Shown here one piece after another: positions 25,717 through 34,029 of a stretch of DNA of 64,000 bases. Under the pieces are notes generated by a model. That model was given only the letters and a program-made list of their open reading frames with translations, ran no database searches and had not been told where the DNA came from. Position numbers and translations under genes: made by a program. Each line of letters opens with the position of its first letter. Within the stretch, counting starts at the first letter, position 1. The stretch spans positions 6,054 through 70,053 of the forward strand of contig NZ_WWVR01000011.1 in NCBI RefSeq assembly GCF_009883055.1. Direction: 5' to 3'. The DNA is from Blautia sp. BIOML-A1 (GTDB lineage Bacteria; Bacillota; Clostridia; Lachnospirales; Lachnospiraceae).

Positions 25717-25844
25717 AATTTGTGTTCCTGCCTTTACGTTTATAGTATCTTTGGTTGCTGTGAATTGAGTGAACAGTAACTATCTTTTATGTTATACTCT
25801 TTTTGAGAGTATGTAAAGAGCAAATACATACTTAGCAGGTATGA

Positions 25845-25926
25845 GAACTGCTATAGAAATTGCCTGCAGGGGAGTATGCTGTGAGGTGCTTTGTCATGAA
25901 TGTGGCAAAATCCTGGGATATACAGG
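25845..25926 (+). repeat. Divergent copy of the dispersed TIR element (left-arm region)
   Basis: GCCTGCAGGGGAGTATGCTGTGAGGTGCTTTGTCATGAATGTGGCAAAATCC, read over this interval, aligns with the left arm and inner hairpin of 23773-23835, but it lacks the GTAACTGTTCA end. Confidence 0.65.
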
Positions 25927-26009
25927 ACAAAATACTGCGATAAAATACAGGTACCGTGCGGGCAGCGAAGCGGCTACAGAACAAAAACAAAGAGAAAAGG
26001 AGACAAAGC

Positions 26010-26231
26010 ATGGGAAAAGTAATAAGAATTAATGGAGCAGGAGCAAAGGAGGAAAGTTTAAAGGATATTTTTGAAAATTTACATATGCTTAAGAGAACGC
26101 TTGCCGGTGTGGTGGCTGAGTATGAAGAAAATGAAGCGGAAGAAAAGAAAACAGATCTTCTGACAGAAGCATTAGACGCTCTGGAGGATGCATATGATGC
26201 CATTAACGAAGTTCTGCTGGATGAAAGGTAG
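26010..26231 (+). CDS. Small acidic helical protein, conserved partner of the HD hydrolase
   Basis: The 73-residue soluble protein starts MGKVIRINGAG and continues as charged helices (ESLKDIFENLHMLKRTLAGVV, LTEALDALEDAYDAINEVL). AAAGGAGACAAAGC precedes ATG 26010; the longer in-frame start at 25956 falls in repeat-derived sequence. Its stop is 8 bp before the HD hydrolase start, so the two form an operon. Function unknown. Confidence 0.7.
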   Translation: MGKVIRINGAGAKEESLKDIFENLHMLKRTLAGVVAEYEENEAEEKKTDLLTEALDALEDAYDAINEVLLDER

Positions 26232-26239
26232 GTATAACT

Positions 26240-26794
26240 ATGGAGAGTTATATTACAACCTATACGCACAGACATTTTGATCCTACTGATCCAGATCCGG
26301 AGTTGATTTTGATTGAGGATATTGCACATGCACTTTCAATGCTTTGCAGAGGAAATGGGCATGTCAGTTCATTTTGGTCGGTAGGCGAACATTGCATTTG
26401 CTGTGCGAAGGAGGCGGCAGGCAGAGGGCTTTCCAAAAAGGTTGTTTTGGCATGTCTTTTACATGATGCCAGCGAATGTTATATGTCGGATGTTCCGAGA
26501 CCGTTAAAACAGAATATGAAAGATTATAAGCAGCAGGAATCCAGCCTGTTGGATGTGATATACAGAAAGTTTCTGGGGGAAGCTCTTACAGAAGAAGAGG
26601 AAAAACAGATCAAAGCAATCGATGATGATCTCTTGCGGTATGATTTGGAGATGCTTTTGGGAGAAAAGCAGGATAGAGAGAAACCGGAACTTCATATAAG
26701 GCTGGATTATAAAGTACGACCGTTTGATATGGTGGAAAGAGAATATTTGGATTTTTTCAGAGAATTAAGCTCTGAATTGGAAAACAAAGTATGA
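26240..26794 (+). CDS. HD-domain phosphohydrolase (YfbR-like)
   Basis: The 184-residue HD protein has metal-binding residues in FWSVGEHCICC (H), LLHDASECYMSD (HD) and a C-terminal D (IDDDLLRYD). The layout matches YfbR-type 5'-deoxynucleotidases and related nucleotide hydrolases. The exact substrate is unknown. It starts 8 bp after the small acidic protein and is followed within 6 bp by a parS palindrome, then a terminator. Confidence 0.83.
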   Translation: MESYITTYTHRHFDPTDPDPELILIEDIAHALSMLCRGNGHVSSFWSVGEHCICCAKEAAGRGLSKKVVLACLLHDASECYMSDVPRPLKQNMKDYKQQESSLLDVIYRKFLGEALTEEEEKQIKAIDDDLLRYDLEMLLGEKQDREKPELHIRLDYKVRPFDMVEREYLDFFRELSSELENKV

Positions 26795-26820
26795 CCAAAT
26801 GTTTCACGTGAAACATTTGG
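26795..26820. promoter_or_regulatory. parS site 2 inside a 26-bp perfect palindrome
   Basis: TGTTTCACGTGAAACA (26800-26815) is a perfect ParB/Spo0J site. It is flanked symmetrically by CCAAA and TTTGG, making 26 bp of perfect dyad. Confidence 0.93.
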
Positions 26821-26840
26821 GGAAAATATTTTATGGAATG

Positions 26841-26885
26841 AATCTGAGATGCAAGTTGACAGAGACGCATCTCAGATTTTTTTGC
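26841..26885 (+). terminator. Terminator after the HD hydrolase
   Basis: AATCTGAGATGC pairs with GCATCTCAGATT (12 bp, 14-nt loop) and is followed by TTTTTTTG. Confidence 0.9.
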
Positions 26886-27357
26886 TTTACGGAGAGCTGC
26901 TTTATAATGTTCTGATAAAGCCAAAAACTCTCCGCGAGGATGCGGCCAGATATATGTGGAATATGTCTGCTAAAGCAGAATGTATTTGGTGCACAAAGCG
27001 TAATAAGTGTTACTGATTATTCCGTTCACAGCAACTTGGCTAAAATCCATCTCCAATTCCTTCCAGCAATCAGAATAAACGACGGTGAATCGTGAAAAAA
27101 CCAGAAGAGTGAAAGAAGGATGATGCACAGAATTAGTTTTAGGTGAAACATAGGATGACAGTTTAAGAAAAACGCGATAATGTACAATAAATAGTAGTAT
27201 AAAATATTATATGTACTATAAACGGTATATAATATAAAAAATTATATAATAAAATCAAGAAAACGGAAGAAGTGCAATATATTGCACGAAAGAATAAGGA
27301 CGGGCAAATAAGGGTTTGAATTTCCTGAAAGAAGAAAGATATCTTAGGTTCACGGGC
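26886..27357. other. Gene-free AT-rich region
   Basis: There is no convincing gene on either strand. It contains GAGGATGCGGCCAGATATAT (26937-26956), which is closely matched by GAGGATGCGACCAGATGCAT at 29815-29834. About 80 bp at 27180-27260 is a nearly pure A/T tract rich in TATA-like runs. Confidence 0.5.
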
Positions 27358-27431
27358 GTAACTGTTCACAGGTAATATCCCGCGAGGTGTTTTGCCATGA
27401 ACATGGCGAAATCCCGAGATATACGGGGGTG
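27358..27431 (+). repeat. Dispersed TIR element, left arm
   Basis: GTAACTGTTCACAGGTAATA is followed by CGCGAGGTGTTTTGCCATGA and a matching ACATGGCGAAATC hairpin half. The right arm is absent. Confidence 0.75.
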
Positions 27432-27477
27432 TTGATATCTATATTTTATGCGGGAAATGGTTGAATTATGACATGGA

Positions 27478-27726
27478 TTGTGTATAATTAGTTCAAAATT
27501 GAAGCATTTTACAGATGGATTAAATCTGTTAGGAAAAGTGGCATTTGATATTCTGTTGTTTCTGGCGAATAATCCAGAGTATAAAACGGCAAGCGATATC
27601 GTGGAATATCGTGGGATCAAGGCAAATCTGGTATCGGTTAATGTGGATAAATTGGTTCATGACAGATATCTGAAATGGAGAAAAAACCGGATAAGATTTT
27701 ACAGGGAGAGAAATAATATATGGTAG
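27478..27726 (+). pseudogene. MarR-like winged-helix fragment, probably broken
   Basis: A short open frame has a helix-turn-helix-like core (VAFDILLFLANNPEYKTASD, IKANLVSVNVDKLVHDRYL), matching the position of the DNA-binding helices of MarR regulators. The N-terminal dimer helices are mostly missing, and the frame ends in unrelated basic sequence (KWRKNRIRFYRERNNIW). No good start codon or ribosome site is seen (a TTG at 27478). It lies right after a repeat element, which suggests decay. Confidence 0.4.
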
Positions 27727-27828
27727 TAATGCTGTTTTCAGTGTTGTCATAGGCACGATAATGTTATAGTATAAAGAAAAAAAGAGGTATATCATATATG
27801 CATAAATATAAATAGGAGAGCTATAAAA

Positions 27829-28362
27829 ATGTCAAAGGAAAACACAGATAAAAAAATGTTTGAAAGATATGAATTTCGAAATATCCATATGGAAGAAATA
27901 TCTCAGGCAGCAGAAATTGAGAAAATCTGTTTCCCTCCAAATGAAGCCTGTACATATAAACATATGGAAGAACGGATAAAGAAGGCGAAGGAACTTTTTC
28001 TTGTTGCAGTGGACAGAGATACAGGAAAAATTGTCGGATTTCTTAATGGGCTGGCAACGAATAGGGAACATCTGACTGATGATTTTTTTGAAGATGCAGA
28101 TGTACATGAAGCGGAGGGCAGGAATATTATGCTGCTGGGACTGGATGTACTTCCAGAATATCGGTGTCAGGGTCTTGCACGTGAGCTTATGAGGCAGTAT
28201 CTGGAGAGAGAAAAACAAAAAGGACGCAAAAGAGTTGTTCTTACCTGTCTTCCGGATAAGGTTAGGATGTATGAGAAGTTTGGATTTGAAGATCATGGTA
28301 TTGGAGAATCTGTATGGGGCGGCGAAGCCTGGTATGAAATGAGTATTATATTAAATGAATAA
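27829..28362 (+). CDS. GNAT-family N-acetyltransferase
   Basis: The 177-residue protein has the acetyl-CoA site MLLGLDVLPEYRCQGLARELMRQYL (R-x-x-G-x-A type), the N-terminal FRNIHMEEISQAAEIEKICFPPNEA and VLTCLPDKVRMYEKFGF. This arrangement resembles aralkylamine/serotonin-type acetyltransferases, but the substrate is not determined. ATAGGAGAGCTATAAAA precedes ATG 27829. A dispersed repeat separates it from the next gene. Confidence 0.88.
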   Translation: MSKENTDKKMFERYEFRNIHMEEISQAAEIEKICFPPNEACTYKHMEERIKKAKELFLVAVDRDTGKIVGFLNGLATNREHLTDDFFEDADVHEAEGRNIMLLGLDVLPEYRCQGLARELMRQYLEREKQKGRKRVVLTCLPDKVRMYEKFGFEDHGIGESVWGGEAWYEMSIILNE

Positions 28363-28365
28363 GAT

Positions 28366-28414
28366 GATCTGGAATGCATGTTGCCTTGTAACTGTGAGGG
28401 TACGGAACAGTTGC
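28366..28414 (+). repeat. Dispersed TIR element, right arm
   Basis: GGAATGCATGTTG is followed by GTAACTGT-GAGGGTACGGA-ACAGTTGC, the right half of the family. It lies between two same-strand genes and would be transcribed. Confidence 0.75.
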
Positions 28415-28443
28415 GAAGCGAGAAGAAAAGGAGTGAGATTTTT

Positions 28444-28920
28444 ATGGATTTGATGCAGGAAGCAATTTTAATGGGATTTTCGGGAGCAGCAGTTATGGAT
28501 ACAAAAGAACTTGTTTTTGTTCCGGAATACAGGACATTTTGTGAAGAAAATTTATGTGGTTGTTATAATTTGAATCCTGCCTGTCCACCTGCAAGTGGAA
28601 CGGTGGAAGAAATGAAACAGCGAGCACTGAGTTATGAAAAAACTCTGGTGCTGCAGACAACACAGGAGGATCTGCATGATCCGGTTGAATATAAAAAGGA
28701 AAAACTTCTTCATAACAAAATGACGGAAGAGCTTGCAGAGAAAATGAGGGCAGAGGGAAAGACAGATATTCTGATCATGAGTGCCGGACCATACAAGAAA
28801 AATTCCTGTATGTCAGCATATTGTGTAGATGCACAGAAGATGGCAGATGCGGCAGGAATGCTCTGCTGGACAGATGATGGAAATATCCGATATTTTTCAC
28901 AGATTTTATTTCATGAATAA
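28444..28920 (+). CDS. DUF2284-type predicted metal-binding protein
   Basis: The 158-residue protein has cysteines typical of DUF2284: FCEENLCGCYNLNPACPPASGT near residues 28-49, and AGPYKKNSC and AYCVDA toward the C-terminus. It probably binds iron-sulfur or another metal. ATG 28444 is chosen because AAAAGGAGTGAG lies upstream; the in-frame extension to 28378 is translated repeat sequence. Its partner is unknown. Confidence 0.8.
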   Translation: MDLMQEAILMGFSGAAVMDTKELVFVPEYRTFCEENLCGCYNLNPACPPASGTVEEMKQRALSYEKTLVLQTTQEDLHDPVEYKKEKLLHNKMTEELAEKMRAEGKTDILIMSAGPYKKNSCMSAYCVDAQKMADAAGMLCWTDDGNIRYFSQILFHE

Positions 28921-28960
28921 TTTGTATTACAGGGACAAACGTGCTAAAATTACTAACAGA

Positions 28961-28989
28961 CATAATTGTTCACAAGGTACATAGTTACT
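28961..28989 (+). repeat. Degenerate dispersed TIR fragment
   Basis: ATAATTGTTCACAAGGTACATAGTTACT, read over this interval, retains the TTGTTCAC...AGTTAC ends of the family in a compact form. Confidence 0.45.
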
Positions 28990-29011
28990 GGCAGACGGGA
29001 GGTTCTGACTT

Positions 29012-29659
29012 ATGGAAAGACACGCATTTGCAATGAAAGTAAAAAAAGGAAAAATGAATGACTATCGACGCAAGCTTGGTGAGATATGGCCGGAGTTGAC
29101 AGCATTTCTTGACCGTAATAAGGTAAGTAATTTCAGTATCTGGAATGCAGAGGATCTGATCTTTGGTTATTATGAGAATGAGGATGGAGCAGTCCTGAGT
29201 GCAGAGGAAGATGCTGCAAAAAATGTAATTACTGCAAAGATTCAGGATACTTTTGACTGGATTTCCACACCTGGTAAGGATATGCGTCTGATGTATCATA
29301 ATTTTGGTGTTGTAAGAGAAAATAAAGAACTGATCCGTCACAGAATGTTTATGACGAAGCTTAAAGATGGCTGTGAGGAAGAATATAAGAGGCGTCACGA
29401 TGGACTGATCGCACAGAGAGGCGATTCAGTGGATCCGGGTCCGGACAGTAATTTCAGTATCTGGAGTGCCGGAGGATATATCTTTGGTTACGATGAGATT
29501 GATATAACTATGGAAGTAGAAGAAACAACGGAAGCAAGAGAACAGACGGTTGAATGGGAAATGCGTCAGCTTGGAATCATGGACTGGATCACAAATGATG
29601 TAGACTGGATGACAGGTGATGTTCATGCAGATGTAAAGCGTCTTGCATGGCATAACTGA
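29012..29659 (+). CDS. L-rhamnose mutarotase-like protein, tandem duplicated
   Basis: The 215-residue protein consists of two RhaM (DUF718)-like ferredoxin-fold domains. Each half has an (R/E)RH-x-F-x-K-K start and the signature SNFSIW-A-x(3)-IFGY: first SNFSIWNAEDLIFGYYE, then SNFSIWSAGGYIFGYDE. RhaM normally is ~104 residues and acts as a dimer that interconverts rhamnose anomers, so this protein looks like a fused dimer. GGGAGGTTCTGACTT precedes the ATG. No rhamnose catabolic gene is adjacent. Confidence 0.85.
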   Translation: MERHAFAMKVKKGKMNDYRRKLGEIWPELTAFLDRNKVSNFSIWNAEDLIFGYYENEDGAVLSAEEDAAKNVITAKIQDTFDWISTPGKDMRLMYHNFGVVRENKELIRHRMFMTKLKDGCEEEYKRRHDGLIAQRGDSVDPGPDSNFSIWSAGGYIFGYDEIDITMEVEETTEAREQTVEWEMRQLGIMDWITNDVDWMTGDVHADVKRLAWHN

Positions 29660-29685
29660 GTTGGATAACAAAATATAAAGCAAAG

Positions 29686-29766
29686 GTAACTATTCAGAAG
29701 GTAGTATCCCGCGAGGTGATTTGGAATGCATTTTGACTCGTAACTGTGAGGGTACTGAACAGTTAC
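29686..29766 (+). repeat. Dispersed TIR element (81-bp form)
   Basis: It runs from GTAACTATTCA to TGAACAGTTAC. The left arm (CCCGCGAGGTGATTTGGAAT) is joined directly to the right arm (GCATTTTGACTCGTAACTGT...), so it looks like an internal-deletion form of the longer copy. Confidence 0.85.
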
Positions 29767-29775
29767 AAGCAGAGA

Positions 29776-29811
29776 ATAAAGTGTGTACGAGAGTATGCAC
29801 TTTATTTATAT
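29776..29811 (+). terminator. Terminator-like hairpin
   Basis: AATAAAGTG-GTAC pairs with GTAT-CACTTTATT around GAGA. Confidence 0.7.
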
Positions 29812-29865
29812 AAGAGGATGCGACCAGATGCATGTGGAAGCTGTGAGACCGGAGTGAGAACATCC

Positions 29866-29888
29866 GTCTGACGGACTTTTTTTTCTGA
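29866..29888 (+). terminator. Short intrinsic terminator upstream of htrA
   Basis: ATCCGTC-TG-ACGGAC is followed by TTTTTTTT. The surrounding 29815-29865 carries the GAGGATGCGACCAGATGCATG motif shared with 26937. Confidence 0.7.
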
Positions 29889-29993
29889 ATTAACAGTTTC
29901 GTCACATATTTCCCACAAAGTCAACACAAATACCACCTATACTTCTAGACATAAAAGAAATGAAACAACAGAGATTCCAAGGAGGGGATTTTG

Positions 29994-31487
29994 ATGACAG
30001 ATATGAACAATAAATTTATGAATGATAATGATGAACATAGAGATAATGATCCGAAAGAAAGAATGAGAAAAAAAGTAAAGAAAGCAGCAGGTATTGCATT
30101 ATGTGCAGTTCTTGCAGGCGGACTTGCAGCAGGTTCCTTTGAGGGAGTGAATGCAGTTACCGGATGGAACAGCAGCAAAGTAGAAGCAGCTTCTTCTGAA
30201 AAAGAAAACACAACACTTCTTCAGACAAAGTCCAAAGAGAAGGACAAATCAGACAGTAAGGATGACAGCAAGTCTGAGAAAGCAAAGGGAAGTCTGGATG
30301 TATCTGATATTGCTGCAGAAGGTATGAAGTCTGTTGTGGCTATCACAACGAAATCTGTTCAGGATGTACAGAATTATCTTGGATATTATGGATTTGGCGG
30401 AAGTCAGGGATACACAACCCAGCAGGAAGTTGAGGGAAGTGGTTCAGGTATCATCGTTGGGAAAAATGATGATAACCTTCTGATCGCGACAAACTATCAC
30501 GTAGTAGAAGGTGCGGATACGGTATCTGTTACCTGTATTGATGGAGAAACTTACGAAGCAACGGTAAATGGTTATGATGAAGACAAAGATCTTGCAGTTG
30601 TTTCTGTAGCACTGTCCGATATTTCGGATGATACGATGGATCAGATTCAGGTTGCAACCATGGGAAGCTCCGATGATCTTAAGGTTGGTGAGCAGGTAGT
30701 TGCTATTGGTAATGCACTTGGATATGGACAGTCTGTCACAACAGGTATTGTAAGTGCCAAAAACCGTAAGCTTAACTCAGACGGTTCCGAAGGCGATGAA
30801 GATTCAGATGCAGTTAATCTGATTCAGACAGATGCAGCAATTAATCCTGGAAACAGTGGTGGAGCACTTCTGAATATGAATGGTGAAGTAATCGGAATCA
30901 ATTCAGCAAAGCTTGCTTCCACAGAAGTTGAGGGCATGGGTTATGCGATTGCGATTTCTGATGTTACAGACACTCTGGAAAATCTGATGAATGAAACACC
31001 GAGAGATAAGGTTGATAATCACGGTGTACTTGGAATCACAGGTAGGTCTGTAAGCGAAGAGGCTGCCAAGTACTATGGAGTTCCAGAGGGCGTTCTTGTC
31101 TCAGAGGTTACGGATGGAGGTGCTGCAGATAAGGCCGGCATTAAAGAAAAAACTATCATTACAGAATTTGATGGCAAGAGAATACGTAGTATTGAGGAAT
31201 TGGTAAGTCGTCTTGAGTATTATGAGCCAGGCGAGGAAGTAGATGTTACTATTGAAGTCGCAGACGGTGATTCCTATAAAGAAAAAACAGTTACAGTAAC
31301 TCTTGGTGAAAACTCAGAGAAGAATCAGGATTCCGATGATGATTCAAAAGAGAAACCAGATCAGGAGGAACCAGATGATCAGGACAATGATGTACAGGAT
31401 GGAGAAGACGATGGAAGTACAGACAGTCTCCTGAGAGATTTCCTTGAAAATGGCATGTCCTATGAACATTATCATAACGTCTGGTAA
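29994..31487 (+). CDS. htrA: HtrA/DegP-family membrane-anchored serine protease
   Basis: The 497-residue protein has a cytoplasmic N-terminus and one TM near residues 25-48. A Ser/Lys/Asp-rich linker leads to a trypsin-like domain with H169 (NYHVVEGAD), D199 (DKDLAVVSV) and S288 (NPGNSGGALLN). A PDZ domain spans about 345-440 (GVLVSEVTDGGAADKAGI), and an acidic D/E-rich tail ends the protein. HtrA proteases degrade or refold damaged extracytoplasmic proteins. AAGGAGGGGATTTTG precedes ATG 29994. The ATG is preferred over the adjacent TTG at 29991. Confidence 0.95.
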   Translation: MTDMNNKFMNDNDEHRDNDPKERMRKKVKKAAGIALCAVLAGGLAAGSFEGVNAVTGWNSSKVEAASSEKENTTLLQTKSKEKDKSDSKDDSKSEKAKGSLDVSDIAAEGMKSVVAITTKSVQDVQNYLGYYGFGGSQGYTTQQEVEGSGSGIIVGKNDDNLLIATNYHVVEGADTVSVTCIDGETYEATVNGYDEDKDLAVVSVALSDISDDTMDQIQVATMGSSDDLKVGEQVVAIGNALGYGQSVTTGIVSAKNRKLNSDGSEGDEDSDAVNLIQTDAAINPGNSGGALLNMNGEVIGINSAKLASTEVEGMGYAIAISDVTDTLENLMNETPRDKVDNHGVLGITGRSVSEEAAKYYGVPEGVLVSEVTDGGAADKAGIKEKTIITEFDGKRIRSIEELVSRLEYYEPGEEVDVTIEVADGDSYKEKTVTVTLGENSEKNQDSDDDSKEKPDQEEPDDQDNDVQDGEDDGSTDSLLRDFLENGMSYEHYHNVW

Positions 31488-31526
31488 AAGTTTTTGTCGG
31501 GCAGCAATATATAATTATTATAAACA

Positions 31527-31568
31527 GGAAGGGAACTGGTGCAGTTGCATCGGTTCCTTTCTTTTGTT
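31527..31568 (+). terminator. Terminator after htrA
   Basis: AAGGGAAC...TGCA pairs with TGCA...GGTTCCTTT and is followed by CTTTTG. Confidence 0.75.
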
Positions 31569-31637
31569 ATACTAAAAAAGTCAAAAAGCAGAAATACCTC
31601 AGGTATTTTACGGAATAGAAAGAAAAGGAAACACGGT

Positions 31638-32597
31638 ATGAACTATATTGTTTTTGATCTGGAATGGAATCAGAGTCCAGGCGGAAAAAAATATTCGAAC
31701 AGTCGCCTGCCTTTTGAAATCATAGAGATCGGTGCTGTGAAGATGAACGAAGAAAGAGAGACGGTAGATGTCTTTCAGAGACTGATAAAACCACAGGTAT
31801 ATAATTGGATCCATGACAGTATCCATGAAGTGATCCATGTGGATTATAAAGATCTTGAGAATGGAAGTCCTTTTTCAGAGGTGATAAGAGAATTTCTGAA
31901 CTGGTGTGGAGATGATTTTGCATTCTTTACCTGGGGAAATCAGGATGTAATGGAACTGCAGAGAAATATGAAGTATTATGGGATGCTGTCTTTGCTTCCG
32001 GGGCCGGTGAAATATTATGATGTTCAGAAGGTTTTTGGAATGTGCTGTGAGGAGGCTGGCGGTCGGAGAAGTCTGGAATTTGCAATCGATCAGCTTGCTA
32101 TTCCAAAGGAACAGACATTTCACAGGGCACTTACAGATGCACGTTACACGGCAATGGTACTTAAATGGGTGGATGAGAAAAAATTATTTGCGAATTATTC
32201 TGTAGATGTATATCAAAATCCGAAAAAAAAGAAAGATGAGCTTTTTCTGTCCTATCCGGATTATGATCAGTATGTGTCGAGAGAATTTACAGACAGAGAT
32301 AAAATTATGCGGGACAGGGAAGTAGCAAGCACAAAATGTCCGATCTGTCATTTACCTGCAAAGCGAAAGATTCGCTGGTTTATGAATAATTCCAGAGCGT
32401 ATGAGAGCGTTTCTTTCTGTCAGAAGCATGGATATGTAAAAGGTAAGATAAGAATCCGGCATACAGAAGAAGACAGGTATTACGTGATTAAAACGCTTAA
32501 GAATGTTGGAGATGAAAAAGCGGAAGAAATCCGTGAAAAAAGGGATTCCCTCCGCAAAAAGAGACAGATCAAAAGACAATCAGAGAAGCAGATCTGA
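31638..32597 (+). CDS. DEDDh-family 3'-5' exonuclease
   Basis: The 319-residue protein has ExoI VFDLEWNQ with FEIIEIGAV, ExoII FFTWGNQDVMEL and ExoIII FHRALTDARYTAMV (the H-x4-D of DEDDh enzymes). A C-terminal region with CPICHLPAKRKIRW may bind zinc. It resembles KapD/ERI-1-like RNA exonucleases. AAAAGGAAACACGGT precedes ATG 31638. The last 18 bp overlap the end of the convergent carboxypeptidase gene. The substrate is unknown. Confidence 0.87.
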   Translation: MNYIVFDLEWNQSPGGKKYSNSRLPFEIIEIGAVKMNEERETVDVFQRLIKPQVYNWIHDSIHEVIHVDYKDLENGSPFSEVIREFLNWCGDDFAFFTWGNQDVMELQRNMKYYGMLSLLPGPVKYYDVQKVFGMCCEEAGGRRSLEFAIDQLAIPKEQTFHRALTDARYTAMVLKWVDEKKLFANYSVDVYQNPKKKKDELFLSYPDYDQYVSREFTDRDKIMRDREVASTKCPICHLPAKRKIRWFMNNSRAYESVSFCQKHGYVKGKIRIRHTEEDRYYVIKTLKNVGDEKAEEIREKRDSLRKKRQIKRQSEKQI

Positions 32598-33818
32598 GAT
32601 TGAGTTTTTGGGATAGTATCTGGCGGTTCCAACCTGGTGTCCATTGAAGGTATAATTGATGGTCAGAAGGGGACGACCTGCCGGATTTTTTTGTATAGAG
32701 TAATTTTTCTTAACAGATGCGGTATCTGCATCGTTTGGAAGAGCTACAGAAGGTGTTCTCATTGAATAAAAAAGAACACATTTCCTGTAGTCTTTGATCA
32801 GATATTTTTCTGCCGGAAGACAGGAAAAACAGATTTCTTTTTTTGCCTTTATTGCAGATCTGGAAAAATTGTTAAATCCATAGTCTAAAAGAGATTTTGT
32901 ATCAGAATATGCACCGTTGATGGACTGCATTACAACAGATACAAGATACATATTTCCCCGGCGGGCAAAGGTGACAAGTGTATTTCCGGCAGCTTCTGTG
33001 TAACCGGTCTTGCCGCCAAAAACACCGTCATAGGCATATGCCTGTCCGCTCATCATTTTATGGTGATTCAGAAGGTAGCGTGTCTCACTGAACTTATTGG
33101 TTGCCGGAATTTCATAGTAACCGGTGGTACAGTATTTACGAAAGGCAGGATTAAACCAGGCAGCACGGGCAATTTTGGCCATGTCGTTTGCTGTTGTATA
33201 ATGCTTTTCATCCGGAAGACCGTTAGGATTGTTGAAATGCGTATTTGTGCATCCAAGCTGACGTGCCTTCAGATTCATAAGCTCAACAAATTTCTTGACG
33301 GATCCGGAAGTCTGTTCAGCTATGGCAAGAGTCATTTCGTTAGCTGATTGGAGCATAACTGCCATGAGAGCCTGTTCTACGGTGAATTCTTCACCGGTAT
33401 CTGCGTAAATACTGGAACTTTGTGTATCTGTGATTCCGTGGGCTGCTGTTTCTGACATGGAAAATTTATCTGTTGCTTTCAGACTTTCACTGCCGAGCAG
33501 AGCAGTCATGATTTTGGTAATGCTGGCAGGATACTGAGCCTTATCTGCGTTCTTGGAATAGAGGATGGTGCCAGTTGTCATGTCCATCAGTACCGCGGAT
33601 TCGCCCTCAATCTGTGGACCCTGTACCCATCCCTCTATAGAATCTGTGTCTGCAGGCTGTTTATAGTAATCCGTATGATAAACCTCCTCTGGAACAGGTG
33701 TTGCTGTTACAATTGGGTCGCCGTATTCATCTGTAGCGAGAACGGGAAGAGTCTGGCAGACAATAAATGCAGCACAGAGCAGACCGCTCAGAATACGTTT
33801 GAATTTTTTGTTTTTCAT
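32580..33818 (-). CDS. dacA: D-alanyl-D-alanine carboxypeptidase (S11, PBP5/DacA type)
   Basis: The 412-residue secreted enzyme has a signal peptide at 1-28 and three active-site motifs: S99-x-x-K102 (YPASITKIM), SxN (LQSANEMTL) and KTG (FGGKTGYTEAAG). It trims the terminal D-Ala of peptidoglycan stem peptides. A C-terminal region follows, but an amphipathic membrane anchor is not obvious. AAAGGTATTCTA precedes the minus-strand ATG. Its 3' end overlaps the convergent exonuclease gene by 18 bp. Confidence 0.93.
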   Translation of the reverse strand: MKNKKFKRILSGLLCAAFIVCQTLPVLATDEYGDPIVTATPVPEEVYHTDYYKQPADTDSIEGWVQGPQIEGESAVLMDMTTGTILYSKNADKAQYPASITKIMTALLGSESLKATDKFSMSETAAHGITDTQSSSIYADTGEEFTVEQALMAVMLQSANEMTLAIAEQTSGSVKKFVELMNLKARQLGCTNTHFNNPNGLPDEKHYTTANDMAKIARAAWFNPAFRKYCTTGYYEIPATNKFSETRYLLNHHKMMSGQAYAYDGVFGGKTGYTEAAGNTLVTFARRGNMYLVSVVMQSINGAYSDTKSLLDYGFNNFSRSAIKAKKEICFSCLPAEKYLIKDYRKCVLFYSMRTPSVALPNDADTASVKKNYSIQKNPAGRPLLTINYTFNGHQVGTARYYPKNSISDLLL

Positions 33819-33984
33819 TAGAATACCTTTCTTTATTTCCTGGAATCTTTATAGTATATCATTCTTTTATAATTATACTGTAATCATTTTTTGCATACAA
33901 GGGGAGATTTGTGAAGTGAAAATCAAAAGAAAAAAAAGGACTCGTGAAAAAACCTTGAATCCCTGAAAATATCGCAAAAAGACC

Positions 33985-34014
33985 TTGACATATAGAAAAT
34001 CATAACCGTATAAT
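33985..34014 (+). promoter_or_regulatory. Promoter of the ileS T-box transcript
   Basis: TTGACA at 33985-33990 and TATAAT at 34009-34014 are separated by 18 bp. Confidence 0.85.
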
Positions 34015-34029
34015 GAAACAGCAAATATA

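Noticed and set aside
25717..25835. Possible SAM riboswitch or T-box for metY
   Set aside because: No aptamer stems or conserved blocks are seen; the interval is filled by a TIR-element fragment.
25841..26032. 63-codon frame upstream of the small acidic protein
   Set aside because: It is composed mainly of a divergent dispersed-repeat copy.
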